Assembly: GCF_014805625.2 (NCBI RefSeq)
Contig: NW_023998415.1
Span: 25,695,755 to 25,759,754, forward strand
Length of the DNA: 64,000 nt
Source: Glossina fuscipes
Taxonomy: Eukaryota > Arthropoda > Insecta > Diptera > Glossinidae
Direction of reading: 5' to 3'
Made by a program: the position numbers and the translations under genes. The stretch's first letter is position 1. Each line of letters opens with the position of its first letter. Below, piece after piece: positions 13,555-26,100 of this stretch. The notes beneath the pieces are model-generated. The model searched no databases, was not told the DNA's origin, and saw only the letters and a program-made list of their open reading frames with translations.

Positions 13555-14080
13555 TTATTCGAAATATTAGCCATCGTCCGCGAGACATTCTTCGCATATG
13601 AACGAAAAATTTTGGATGCCACGCCAAACTGGATGCCAAAAACCGATCAGCGCGCTCTTTTTCTACATTTACATCAGAAGTGAACCGCTACTCAGCTAGC
13701 TCCAGCGGTAACCGGTACCGCTGCTGTCAATGTTTACAACGAATCGAGAACTATGTTTTACTGAATATAGGAAGGGACGGGTGTCATGTGAATAAACGAC
13801 CTTCCCTTGCCTTTTCCAATATTTCGCTTGTTTCTTGAAAACCAAACCATTGTTCCTTGGTATTGGCAGATTCAACGAACTTTGACAGTTAACAAGAGAC
13901 CACACCCTTCTGATCCGACCAAACATAAAATAGCTGGCTCCTATCAAAGTGATTTGATCTCATAGTCGATTGAAATGGTACGCCTTGAACTATCCCCGTT
14001 AAAAACGCTGCACGCAAGACCACTTTTTGTATAGTTCGGGCGAACAAAGAATGATATCGCCAAAAATGATCGCGTAATAT
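13555..14080 (-). mobile_element. mariner transposase remnant M2
   Basis: Read on the minus strand, three blocks appear in the order expected for a mariner transposase. The first is PFQSTMRSNHF followed by FYVWSDQKGVV (about 13898-13990), which matches the 'WWDQKGVVYYELL' catalytic-core segment. The second is KRQGKVVYSHDTRP (13774-13815), matching 'VILxHDNARPH'. The third is WRGIQNFSF...CLADDG, then a stop, then YFE and the terminal stop (13555-13635), matching the 'WRGIHKLPERWEKCIASDGQYFE' C-terminus. The Gln codon before Tyr-Phe-Glu has become TAA (13567-13569). Several frameshifts separate the blocks, so the element is dead. Terminal repeats were not found. Confidence 0.75.
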
Positions 14081-15757
14081 AAGTGTGTATAACAAAGTTA
14101 TTTAAATGAAAATACATAGCAGTAGAATAGAATCACATAACAGTAAAACTACTGTATATAGAGCTACTACGAATCGAATGTAACTACTCAAGAATCAGAA
14201 TTGAATCCAAGTAATAGAAAAAAGGAAAAAAAAAAAAAAATCAAAAATCGAAATAAGAAAAGAGTGAAATCCATATATTTCCGAACCGAAACAGTATCAG
14301 AATAGAATAAAAATCAAGCCGGATGGGAAAGAGAAGAAAATGCAAAACAAACGTAGAAAGAAACTATAAGTTTCCTAACCGCCATATAAATGAATTCAAA
14401 GGCTAAAAAGGTGTGATTTAATGCAAAACCGATTACCGTACGCATAAAAAAAAGACAAAAAACAATTCATTACAAAACAATAAAAGATATTTTTGCTTTC
14501 TTTCTCTGCCGTCATTAATATAACTATGGTCGTGACGTCTTTAACAGAATAATCAAGCATTCGTTACAATACGGAGAAGTCACTGGAGAGAGTAAAGAAA
14601 ACAAAAAAGAGGGTAAGAGGGAAAGAACTCAATTAACGAATAAAATTAACAAAACGAAATTGAGCTCAATACTTGTTAGATTAATTTATATATTCCGAGG
14701 GAAAATTTATATCATATGGATATTGATAGACATTTTATTTTTCATTTTCCTTTGGAGGCAAATTTTTGCAAATTTTGCTTGATTGCTGATTTATCTGTGC
14801 TGTAGCGAAACTCAATATTTAGACGTACTAATGGAAGTTATTGCCCACTTCTTTGTGGGGAGCAATGAAAGAGGCGAAAACAAAATATAAAAGTATGTAT
14901 TTATGTATGTATGTATGTATGTGGGTACCGTGCAAAAGATTTATTTATTCAGGAATTGAATTTCTTATCTAATTGTATCTAATTTGCTGTTTAATGTAAT
15001 CATTTCAAAAACTTTTAGATTTTACAACAGCCGCTGTAGGCACGTAATTTTTCATTTTCTTGCTGTTGTTAAGTTTTCATTTTTTATTTTTATTTTTATT
15101 TTTATTTTTTGTCTTTTTGCTTATATCAAGATTGTCTATCACATTTCATATGTTAATGCTACCGGCAATAACAAGCCATTCGAGCATATATGCATAAATT
15201 CACTCCAAAGTTGCTTTAGCTTGACAACTTTTTTGTAATAGAGAGTTGATGAAAAGATTAATCTCTTAAATTGGGCCAATAAATTTAATTAGAATTCGCA
15301 GCGTGAAAACGCTAAAATAATATTTAAAAAAAAAAAAAAAAAAATTAGAAAAGAAAAACATGAGAAAATATGTTAAACTGTGTGGATGCATCTGGATGCA
15401 TCAATTTTATTATCTCTTGCGGAGCCATTGAATGGAATAATTTTCTTCAATTTAAATCTACTAGAAATGCGAGGACGGTTCGAATGATGTTATCAGTTCT
15501 TTCATTCAAAGCTTTATCGGTTATTAGTTAAAGGAATCTACTCGATTAAGCCCGTAGTCGTACAATATCCTTTAAACAAGCTGCCGTTATTAGTGAACTG
15601 ATCTCTCTAAGCATAAGAAGTGAAGAAGCATACAAAGTGTAGGAATAGTTATGTTACATTTAACAATTTATACACACTCAATGCCAGCAGTATTTTGTTC
15701 TTTTAACTTTAGCACCAAAATATCAAAGAAAGAGAAACAGATTTAAGTACACACATC
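14081..15757. other. AT-rich non-coding DNA with simple repeats
   Basis: The stretch holds (TATG)n at 14902-14922, a (TTTTTA)-like tract at about 15080-15110 and an A run near 15326-15343. The 84-codon frame at 14984-15238 runs through the T-rich tract and looks like chance. Confidence 0.5.
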
Positions 15758-15762
15758 TAAGA

Positions 15763-15785
15763 GGTGCTTGCATGTATTTTGATCG
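15763..15785 (+). repeat. Left terminal inverted repeat of mariner M3
   Basis: These 23 bases are the exact reverse complement of 16625-16647. The left terminal region of M4 (44951-44974) differs by only a few bases, including one inserted A. Confidence 0.9.
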
Positions 15786-16624
15786 TCGAGATCTATTGGT
15801 GAAAATCATAAGGTATTAATGTACAAAACAGTAAAGCTGACCAGAAGCTCGAGCCTTCAAATGACTTTCAAACCGGTTAGAAGTTGATGAATCAAACCTT
15901 TCATGATCTCTACATGCAATGGGAAAGATCCAAAAGGAGGGACAATAGCTACCATTCGAACTGACTGCAAATGCCATTTCAAACCGTTTCAATATCGCCC
16001 TTTCATTGCTTGCCAGGCAAAAAAGGGAGAGTTCTCTGCGGCGAAAGTGAATCTATTACGACAATCCTAAGCGCAAAAAGTCTACGCTAGTCCAGGAAAG
16101 TCATCCACATCGACACTCAAGCAGAATATTCAGGCTTATAAAGTCCTGCTGCGCAAAGTGTAGTATATTACGAGCTGCTAAAACCGAATGAAACGTTTAC
16201 TGCAGATGTCTAGCGACGTCAATTGATCATATTGAACAATGTATTATTTGCAAAAAAAAAAAAAAAAAACAGCAATAGCGGCTAACAGACGCAAAGTCAT
16301 ACCCTTACGTGACACCGCTCGGCTATACATTGCAGCAGGTTGAAACTCGAATGCAAAGGTCTCCCGCACCTAGCGCATATGACGCCCTCTAATTATCATT
16401 CGTTTAGATCGGTACGGCATCGCTTCGCTAGCAAGTGATTTCGAAATGCTGAGGAAATGCAAAAATGCCAATGCCAATGTCAATGATCAATGCTGTTCTT
16501 CCGACAGGGTATCGCCATTTTATCAAAAAAATAGGAAAAAGTTGTAGAAAGTTTTGGAAAATAAATTGATTAACATATAATGTACCAAGTTTTCACTATA
16601 AAGGCGTTTTTCAAATGGAAAAAT

Positions 16625-16647
16625 CGATCAAAATACATGCAAGCACC
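16625..16647 (-). repeat. Right terminal inverted repeat of mariner M3
   Basis: Exact reverse complement of 15763-15785, followed by CAA and then the TA target dinucleotide at 16651-16652. Confidence 0.9.
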
Positions 16648-16652
16648 CAATA

Positions 16653-18728
16653 CTTAAGCCGAGCAAACGAAGAGTAAAGGCGATAGCAGACAATATAAAT
16701 TTTAGATGTTTGAAAGAATAATGAATAAGTGATACGAAAGCAAACTTTCACAATCACATATTGCTCTATACAGATGTTGACGATTCGGGGAAAATAACAA
16801 TGTAGTCGCATACAAAAATTTATAGTGAAGTTGAACTTTTCAATGTTGTAAATTAGATTTTCCCTTAGACGTGTGTGTGTTTGTCCAGCTTAGTATTCAA
16901 CGGGGCTGATATATACACATTGTACACTTTCTCTTAAGAAACGAACATCTTACACAGTACCAATTGCCGACGATACGATTATCATAAGCGTTGGTGTGTC
17001 AGCGAGAATGCTGTAATGTAGAGAATACACTTTAGGCTAAAACGTCTATCTGCAGTTATCCTTAGGAAAAAAGATCAGCGACATGTAGTGTTTTTCGAGT
17101 ACAGGTAAAAGAGATAATAATCACTTAAGTTCTATAGGTTAGTTGCTAACAAGCAACATGTTACCTTATTAAAATACGATCGAACAAATGAATATTTCTA
17201 TTTTTATATGCATACATATACGTGTGTGTATACGTGTAGGCGAAAGTAAAAGGATATGAAATCGCCATCATCAATATCAGAAGCAATACCAATAAGAGCA
17301 CAAAGTAAACAACAAACGAGCAGACATTGTCATCGTCATCGTCATCGTCATCGTTATCATCATCGACAAACCATCAAATATATGATTGTATGATAAAACT
17401 TTGAAATGGTTAATAATAAGAGAATCTCTCCACTTTAGAGTAAGAAGACTTTTTTCTGTTTACTTTTGCCTTTTCCCCCATTTGAGTGCATTCTTATCTG
17501 TTTCGGATTTACTTGAATTATATATATGTATGTACATATATATGTATTTATGTATATATATATATATATACATGCATGTACGCAAGCCTCTAGAAATGGA
17601 TGGATATGCTATTAGGTGCATGGATTGTGGTATTATCGATAAAATAGTCATTGTCTCTATTATAGAGTTTTGTCTTCAATTTAAAGTGTATGTTCATCTA
17701 AGAATGTAGGTCTCCTTATGTGCGCGTAATTGTATTCACATTGAAGCATCGGAAAATTTGTGAATTGCATTAACGCTTATCAAAAGCAAACACTCTTGAT
17801 TATTTATATATAAATTCAAAGAATTGAAAGGCAAGCATTATCGGAAAGCTTTGTTCAGCTCGAATACCCATTACTTGAAGCAAATATTTGAAAAACGCGC
17901 CATCCATTAATTAAGCATAAGTCAATGCAACTGATTGAAAATATATTTAGAGGAAATGTTTATTTATTTCGGATAAGTTTTCAGTGTGCATCTATTTTAG
18001 ATATAAAAGACATAACTGCAAAATGAACGCATGGATAACCATATCACTGAGCTCCAATTGCCACTATTATATTGTATTTCATCAAACAGAAAGCTCAGCA
18101 AAGATACAAACTGGTAGAGTCTTGAGCAAAGTTAACTCGCAAAGGAACATTTCAACACAAAACAAATCTATTTTCAACTTTGTTTGCCCACCAGCATCAA
18201 ACATTGTTGTTTCTTTCTTGCGAGTTAATTAGAAAGACCATTACGATCATTCTTCGGTACAGCTTTAAAATCTAATCTTATTAAGAATTGCAGGCAAATT
18301 TTAGATTATTACGTCATATATTTATCGTATAAATCTTTTCATACAATGTATTAAGCAAATTTCTATAAATATCTCTTAACTGCATGCGAATGAATATTGA
18401 GGTTATGTCGGATTCTTGCAGTTGTCGAATCCCTGTCGGAGAGGACGACAAAAGCCAACAATATCTCGAGAAGAAGAAATTTCAAGCGATACTATCGGCA
18501 ACTCAACCCTAAAGTTTACAATTTCTCTGATAATTTATGGGCATTTTTAATCCTTAAAACAGACACTTAAGACTTGAAAAAGCCCATTTTCGGATTAATG
18601 TGACATGCATAAGCGTTTAAGGGAACGAAAATAGTGCGCTTTAACTGAGCTGCACCAATCTTCGATGCAGAGAGCCTTACATTCAATACAAAAGACTTGC
18701 TTCTATAATACGTGTATATGTATGTATA

Positions 18729-18769
<41 letters not shown>

Positions 18770-21700
18770 TGTAATTAGACGTGCTGTTCGCCATCAAATT
18801 AATTGCTTAACAAATGCAATTTAAAATTAACTCGAATCAATGATGTTTCTCTTAATCGCAGACAAACAAACGCAAACGGCAAAAAGAGATAAAATATATG
18901 AAAATATAAAATTGTGTACCGTCGAAATGCACACATAAGAGCAACTATTGCTTAAAGCACAACCTACGCCTAATGGTCTTCTTAACTTATAAGATTTAAT
19001 GTGTTATGGCTGCTAGTTTATTATTTGATTTTCTCGGTTGTTTAGTTGGCTGTTAAATGGCTATAAATGTTTGTCTTGTAAACTCCACTGACAGACGAGC
19101 AACCACCCACACATTTACATATAGAAGTTGTAAGTAGAGGAGAAAAATCGAACAACAAATGCATTACAACTTGCATTAAGTTGGATCGACGTTTATAAAA
19201 ACAAAAAATTAACGAGAATACAAACGAAAATTATATTTACCTCAGACTAGTGAAGCTTCGACGCCCAATATACTTACAGTATATTGTATATGAAATGCTT
19301 ATATAATTATTGATTTGATCTTGCAATAGCATGTCTTCGCAAGATCTTTTAAATCAAATTTTGATATTCAGCGGCTCCAAGCTTTTCTTACGTTTGCTCA
19401 TTTGTCAGAGAAATGAAAATCACTTATGCGGGGCAGGGGGGAATAAAGGGATAACTTCACTGTTTTTTTCCACCTTTCGGAAAATATATGGAATATGTGG
19501 AAATAATATCAAATCAAAACAAGTTAAGAAATTTTTTGGTTGGAATTTCGGGTTTGCGTTCTCGTAATTCGAAAAGGATGTCGGTACTGCTTACGGCTTA
19601 CTGCTTAACGTCCAATCAGCCAACAGATATATTTATGGTCTCTTAAAAGCATTTCCGAACCAAAATACATTAGTATAAGTTCGTTGCGATGGGCGCTGAG
19701 TAGATATTAGGCTGAGGCCGGTTCGAAAACTTTCGATGCTTCTCCGAATATATTAAAAGTTTAGGATGACGGTTTTGTTGTTAATCACAAAATTCGACTT
19801 GCTTGCCGCTTTCTCCTTAATTACTCCACATGGAAATTGCAAAACGTAGGAATCTGTCTGCGGCAACTACAACAAAGGCGGTGCTTTTGCGCACAAATAT
19901 AACGTTCAAGAAAGAGCAGGAAGGATAATATTTGAAAGCAGAAGGACATTTTTATGGTCCCGTGTGTTTGTGTATATCAGTAAAACAGCCGATGCACCCA
20001 TTGCTGGTATTTTTCCTTTTTTAATAAATTGATTTGCGACTTTATAAAGCCGGAAGCCAATGTACGTACTTGCATTAGTTATAAATCATGTGAAGAGAAA
20101 GAACTAAAGACTATTCGCTCTATCATTAAACATTGTAATCGTCAAGTGTCAGCATCGGGCGAACGAGACCTAATTTTTCTTAAAATTATTCAGGGAATCA
20201 TGAAAGAATTGCAAAGTATGCAGTGGCGCACTCCAGCATCGAACTGAGCGGACAATAAATATGAAAGAGGTAAACACACGCGGTATAAATATAAAATTTT
20301 TTCCAAAATACTGAAGAAAAATAAATCTTGTACTTAACACAAGTAACACAATAACTTCCAAGAAACAACGATAAAAGAAAATGACAGGGTACTTAAATCC
20401 CAGGAATTTCATAAAAGCACGAACCAATTGAAGAAGACAATAAAACAAAAGATCTAGATAATCTCAGACATGATAGGGATATATGAGATTCTCTGGTAGC
20501 AGCCGAATGAATACGAAGAACTTGCAGACTGAAGGTAGTTTTAAGAGATATCGTGGGTTTTGATAAAAATTCTTAGGAGGGAACGGGATAGCAAGTGAAG
20601 TTAATTTAATGCTTGATCTATTGACCAAGGGATGAGTTAGTCTGAAAAAAACCAAAAAATAAATTAAAAAAAAAGCGAATCAATAATAATGTCTCTTAAA
20701 GAGCAGAAAATCGAGGCTTATTGCATTAAGAGAATTGTGATCGACATGTTATTGCATCATATGATCTCCTGACAATACTAGCCCTAGTCCTACGAGTCTC
20801 ATTCAATATTTAATTCACAGCATCATATCTGTTTACTTATTTCCATTCTTTCCTAATATTACTTACTGTAAAGGATCGCTATTATTATTATGACCATAGA
20901 GAAGAATGCTTTTCTCCTGGTCGGTTTCCTCTCTTATTTTCGGCGGACGAAGGACGGCTTGATACCCTGCTTCTGCTTTCATCTTATCATTGTTAGATGT
21001 ACAGTCTATACAAAATTGATTATCAGTTTTATTTGGTTAGTTACGGAGTCTATCAGTTTGCAGTTAGTGAGAGGACAACGAGATTTTTACATTTTTATGG
21101 TAAAAACTTTCTTAAAAAGGTTTTAATAGGGTTTATAAATTTTCTAAATGTGTGTGTGTGTGATATTAAATACATTTATTCTAAAGTTATTTTAGAAGAA
21201 ATTTGTTTTGTGTAAACCATCTGTTACTTTTTAAGCAAACGCCATGTTAAAAAATGGTTGCATGTAAAACAAACGTTGAAAAAAGTAAAAAAAATTTAAT
21301 TATCGATAACAACGCTTCTCTCATTACAAGAGGCAACAGAAAAAACAACAATGAAATAGAAAATAGGATAAAATCGAAAGAGATGAAAGTGGTTAACTGG
21401 GGCCTTAATTGAAGACAAACAAAACGACATGCATATGCCATAGGGAGAAACCTCCTTCGTTTCCCTGTGTTAGAAGCTCGCAAAGAATGTGTATGACACA
21501 ATCGGGCAGAATGACCCATAAGTGAATGATTGATTTGATATGATCTCTAGTCTTTCTAGGTTGAATGTGAACTACAACGACAAGTGACATGAAGTGCGGT
21601 TTACCAACTTACGAAATTTCCTCATGAAATTTTCCTTCATGTTGTTCATATGGTGGTGGTCTTTATCATGTTATGTATTCTCTTTGAAACCTATTGAGAG

Positions 21701-21980
21701 TTAGCTGTCCTTGAAATTAATATAATTCCACATGAAATGGATTATCAGCCAACTACTAAGTGTGAAAAATTTATAGGAAAGCATTACTATCTACGATAAA
21801 TTTAAATATTTGAAGTGAAATTTGCTTTTCATATATTTATAAGAACGAGAGAGTTGTGTTCTCTGAGAAGCCTTAGTCGTAAACAAAAAAAAAATATTGG
21901 CAGGAAAGTTATATTCGGCATAAATATCAGAAGTAAACCGAAGGGACATACATACAAATTATTACTTGTGTCGATCATAA
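16653..21980. other. AT-rich non-coding DNA
   Basis: No gene was recognised. Simple repeats are (GTCATC)n at about 17328-17364, TA-rich tracts at 17520-17572 and a (TA)n run at 18733-18765. The frame at 20029-20247 (72 codons, opening with TTG rather than ATG) has a mixed amino-acid composition, but I recognise no domain and it has no matching context. I would not call it a gene. Confidence 0.5.
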
Positions 21981-22121
21981 CTGAAACAAGACAATAAATA
22001 ATACTTATTCTAAGACATTTCGAAGATAATAACTTATAGTATATATGTATGTTCATATGCACGAATCACTTCATTTTTTTACTAAATTTCAGAAAAAAGA
22101 AAAGTACAAAATAAATAAATT

Positions 22122-22150
22122 GCTCAAAAAAAAAAAAAAAAAAAGAAAAG
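22122..22150 (-). terminator. Pol III terminator region of tRNA-Thr copy C
   Basis: On the transcribed strand the first T4 run lies about 22 bases past the tRNA 3' end (complement of 22146-22149). A long T tract follows. This is the usual RNA polymerase III stop signal. Confidence 0.6.
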
Positions 22151-22170
22151 GAAAGCAACGCATCGACTAA

Positions 22171-22244
22171 AGGCCCCGGCGAGATTCGAACTCACGATCT
22201 CCTGTTTACTAGACAGGCGCTTTAACCAACTAAGCCACGGCGCC
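22171..22244 (-). tRNA. tRNA-Thr (anticodon AGU), copy C
   Basis: This is a 74-base cloverleaf on the minus strand. The acceptor arm is GGCGCCG/CGGGGCC with a G4-G69 mismatch and U73 as discriminator. The anticodon stem CCTGT/ACAGG encloses the loop CTAGTAA, giving anticodon AGT, which reads ACU (and ACC after inosine editing). The T arm is GTGAG-TTCGAAT-CTCGC. A-box (TGGCTTAGTTGG) and B-box (GTTCGAATCTC) promoters are intact and no intron is present. No CCA is encoded, as expected for a eukaryotic nuclear gene. The sequence is identical to the two copies near 39 and 42 kb. It supplies threonine during cytosolic translation. Confidence 0.97.
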
Positions 22245-22446
22245 CGATAACCTCTGACCTCCTTCATAGAATAAATACTTCAGATTTTATGCATTTATCA
22301 GTAAGAAGGAAAAGAAAAAAAAGTAATTTTCTTTTTCGAATAATCACACACACACACACGTAAACAAATATAGTAAAAATAACATTCTATTCGCCTAGAA
22401 TTGATTTTTTGTACTTATCACTGTTATCAGAACAATAAAAAAAGAA

Positions 22447-23150
22447 CAAGTAAGAAAATTAAATTCGGTCAGGACCGAATCTTTTATACCCAACACCGGT
22501 TAATCACAAAATAGACAAAAGAAGTAAAAAAACAACATTCTCATGGAGTGGACGCAGTTGATTTCCTCTATTTTCAGAATGAACGTTTTCGTTGTAAAGG
22601 CGTGTGGGAATTGTAGGCGTGTCCTTTAAAAAGTTTAGGTCAATTAGAAGGGATGTTTACTACAAATACTACACTATACTACTACTACAAAGTTGCGCAA
22701 ATAGACAGATGGACAGACGAACAGACGGATATGAAGGTTTAAAAGCTTTTTGTAGCTTGTTTTTGCGCATTACAAAGGCATTGAAAACACATTAAAATTT
22801 TGATACACTATTATATAGAGTAGGCGTGGTCAATTTCGTCAATTCTTTTACACAAATGCTACAGCAACACCCATGGAATATACGATCAAATTTTTGTACA
22901 TTTATTTGCTATTTGGTTTATGAGTAATGAGCGAATTTTCAATAGCAAGCTACCTGCAAGAACTTAGAACGTTTCCGTCAAATTTGAAGTCAATAGCTTC
23001 ATTTTTGCGGCCAGAAGAATGTTTACACTAGGCATTACACAGACGGACAGAGGGACATACTTAAATCAATTGAAGATTTTATGCTGGTTAAGAATATACA
23101 TAAACTTCGTGGGCGTTTTGCCCTTTCTTCATTGATGGGTACAATCAAAA
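22447..23150 (+). repeat. Dispersed repeat family R, copy next to tRNA C
   Basis: It begins AAGTAAGAAAATTAAATTCG, passes TTTTATACCCAACACCGG and ACGCAGTTGATTTCCTC, and carries two CAGACGGACA-type blocks (about 22702-22737 and 23037-23075). It ends with a CTTCATTGATGGGTACAA segment. The same order is seen at 37748-38052 and 55005-55735. Such copies resemble the mini-me class of fly repeats, which have a TTGATCAG core and GTCTGTCC-like tracts; that identification is from memory and tentative. No protein is encoded. Confidence 0.6.
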
Positions 23151-26100
23151 ATTTAGTGGGAAAATTTTGAAAAAAAAGGAGAAAAGCGATTACTGATGCG
23201 AATAAATTAATGTACTTTAGGTAGTACACACAATGCTAAACGGTCACAAGCACAAATAGACGTTTATTGATTTATTCAACTTATATGCTATATTATAAGT
23301 TTAGCGCGAAATATGCTTAACCCCCACACACGTACTGCAAGAGCGAACGCGCAAAAATAATCTCACACAATATATTAATAGACATTAATAAATTACTGAA
23401 CAAATATAAAAATGTTTAAATTTTTCATTAACATTTATTTAATCAGGGGAACAATTCAAACAAACGGCTTAAGACACAAATCCACTGAGAGCATAAACTC
23501 TGTATTTAAACTGTAAGACCTTCCCGCGCAACTTTGCCAAAATTTTATATAAATCATGTGGTTAATTATTTTACATTATGAGTAATATTGTTGTTTTTGC
23601 CGCTGTTAGCGTTTTCTGGTTTCTGTTTTTTTCGGTTTTGTATTTTTAAAATCTATAAATATACAGTGAGGCGCATAAGTGTACATTTATCCCTTTGCCG
23701 GTATAAAAAGAAGAAAAAAAATCGTATTTACATAAAATTTCGCCTATTTATTAGAAAGCAAAACCCCTAGGCTCGAAAGAAAAAGGTTAAAAAAAGCTTA
23801 GAAAGCGAAAAGTAACGATTAACGTTTTGTGCATTACTTCTCAACGTCATGCGAGCATGTTGCAAATGCTTTCAGAAGAGTGAAGAGATTCCAAAAATCG
23901 AATTAGAAATTTAGGAATTCAACCAAGAAAGTCGCAATGTCAGACAGGGAAATATTAAAGTATTATTACTGAAACGATCCGTGGCTTAAAAGTATAACAA
24001 AAAATTCAAAAAAAAAAAAAAGCTAAAAGTAACAAAGATTAATTAGAGCCGTTAAGTTCACATTCCAGATCAAGTGAGGCATAGCATATTGCTTAAACAA
24101 TCAATAGGTCTATTTATCGGAAGACCAGCCAAAAGGATTATTGTCTGCATGTATGTATATATATGTAATATATAGATTAATAGATGAGGATTTAAATGAT
24201 TTTGCCATTTCACGTCGTCTTTTGCGTTATATTGAAAAGTTCATGAGTGTCTGTGAACTTCCATCTTTGACTGTACAACGACAAAAGCTCGTTAGCAGCG
24301 TTTCAATTATGCGCCGATTATAAAACCTTATTAGGCAAACTATCATAACTGTAGCCGAAACTTATGCAAGTAAGCCACACCATAAATTTTCACACTTCCT
24401 AACATCCAAACATAATGCAAAGCATAATTATATATACATATAAAACGTATATATATATATATTTGTATATATGCACATAAGTAAATAACTTGAAAAGCAG
24501 TCAGCATAACAATTATGCGTAGGTGTTGAAACATTTTAACGGTATATTCAATGTCTAATGTAAAATGTCTAATGCCGTAGTTTGTCGTAGACACCATTTT
24601 ACGCTCGCACACATACAAACATACATCCCTCACCATCATCATCTTGCTGCCAAACAAATGCAATTGCACCTCTCAACCATGGAAATCTATTTAAGATTTA
24701 TTTATGATTATTTTCAATAATGCTGCACAGACTATAAATAAAAAACTTAGCATTCATCATAACTCAGACTATGTACTGTTTTTATATTTATTTTTCTATC
24801 TCTCGCTCTCTCTCTCTCTCTCTCGCTATCACCTTCTATTCAACGTTTTCACACTAATATGGAAAACTATAATTATCAATTAGATTAGATTCCCACCATT
24901 ATTGGCGCACAAAGAAATCACGTCTAACATGGCAGCACATTTGAAGGCAGAATTTGATGTTTTCTTGCTATTTATCGACAAAACAATCAAATAGTTGAAA
25001 ACAATTGAATTCATTGTATTTTATAGATAAAGATTTATTGAATTGATTTATATTCAAAAGTCTTAAGACCAAAGCTTAAGTTATAACTATTAACAAAGTT
25101 ATAGACGGTTTGCGTATTCAAAGTTTTCACACTTACGACAGCAAGTATTTTAGTTTAGATTAGATTAGATTAGATTACATATTCGGAATGCCTTGATCGA
25201 AGATCCGATAAGATACATTATATATATTCTTGACCGATATGAATAACGGAACAAATGCTTTCAGAATGCCTTCAAATCGTTTCTTATTACTTTAGACCTA
25301 TTCGAACTAAATCGGCCGACACTTGAAAAATAACTGCATAGTTTTTTAGTTTACGAGCTTAAAGTTTGTGTTATTCTTAGTTTAGTGTTTTAACGCTGGC
25401 CTATACATTTTTTTGTAGTTAAAGTCAACATTTGAGTGAACAAGTCCAATGGCACATCAAACGAAACGTTTCCGAAATGAGAATAAAGGCCTGAGAGTTT
25501 AGAAAAATCAATGTATTTCACTCAAAGTAGTAGCCTGTCGGGCCTGTACAAGAATTGGCAGAGAGATTCTCAAGAAACACGTCGAAAGAGCGTTATTCAC
25601 GCGTACAGAGGTATCGCCAATCTTTCAGGAGACTCACGGCTCACGGCAACATCACGTTTTTCCTTAGCCCGCTTACGTGTCAGTTGTCGTTGATCGTTGA
25701 TCACTGATTGTAATTTTTTCAGGTTTTCACTTTTTCTTATCGTTGCATACACATCAGTGAAAAGGTGTGTCCGCACGAAGCTGCGCGAATTATAGGCGTT
25801 TATAAATCATCTGGTATTTGATTGCTTCAGACATGGAATTTAGTCGGCAATTTCACCAATCAACTATTTTCAAATTTTTCGAGCATTTTGAAATGTATTC
25901 ACAGTTTAGTCGAGCTTTGAACCTAGAAACATTCAACCTACGACGATGATTTCCGAAATTTTTCCAACGAATGAAACTTGATGTCACGTATTTTCCATCT
26001 TTCATATTAGGATACGTGCAAAAAATGAGGAAAATCGGTAAATGGGTTCAAGTCCATCATCGCAAGAAAACTCAAAAAGTAAGTCCAAGGTCGAGAACAA

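Larger units (their letters stand above)
15760..16650 (+). mobile_element. mariner element M3 with terminal inverted repeats, dead
   Basis: The ends carry a perfect 23-base inverted repeat (15763-15785 and 16625-16647, starting GGTGCTTGCATG). Each end is preceded by TA (15758-15759 and 16651-16652), the mariner target site. Inside, in order and on the plus strand, are LHAMGKIQKEGQ and the end of the DNA-binding half; then ANAISNRFNIALSLLARQK; then VVYYELLKPNETFTADV; then a KVIPLRDTARLYIA stretch and a degraded C-terminus near 16520-16570. Stops and frameshifts break every block, and an A-run interrupts it at about 16253-16269. At about 0.89 kb it is shorter than the usual 1.3 kb and lacks the N-terminal part. 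No active transposase is possible. Confidence 0.85.
21981..22446. repeat. Diverged copy C of the tRNA-Thr duplication unit
   Basis: Both flanks of the tRNA here still align with copies A (38741-39432) and B (41431-42152). On one side is CTGAAACAAGACAATAA followed by TATTCTAAGAC. On the other are ATACTT-ATTTTATGC, ATTCTATTCG and TTTTTGTACTTATCACTGTT. Divergence and small insertions are clearly higher than between A and B, so this is the older split. Confidence 0.7.

Noticed and set aside
17328..17364. (GTCATC)n as a short direct-repeat array
   Set aside because: Contiguous hexamer microsatellite without spacers; a CRISPR array is not expected in this genome and not supported.
20029..20247. 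72-codon frame with mixed composition
   Set aside because: Starts with TTG in a eukaryotic context, no Kozak-type ATG, no domain and a minus-strand frame overlaps its 3' part.
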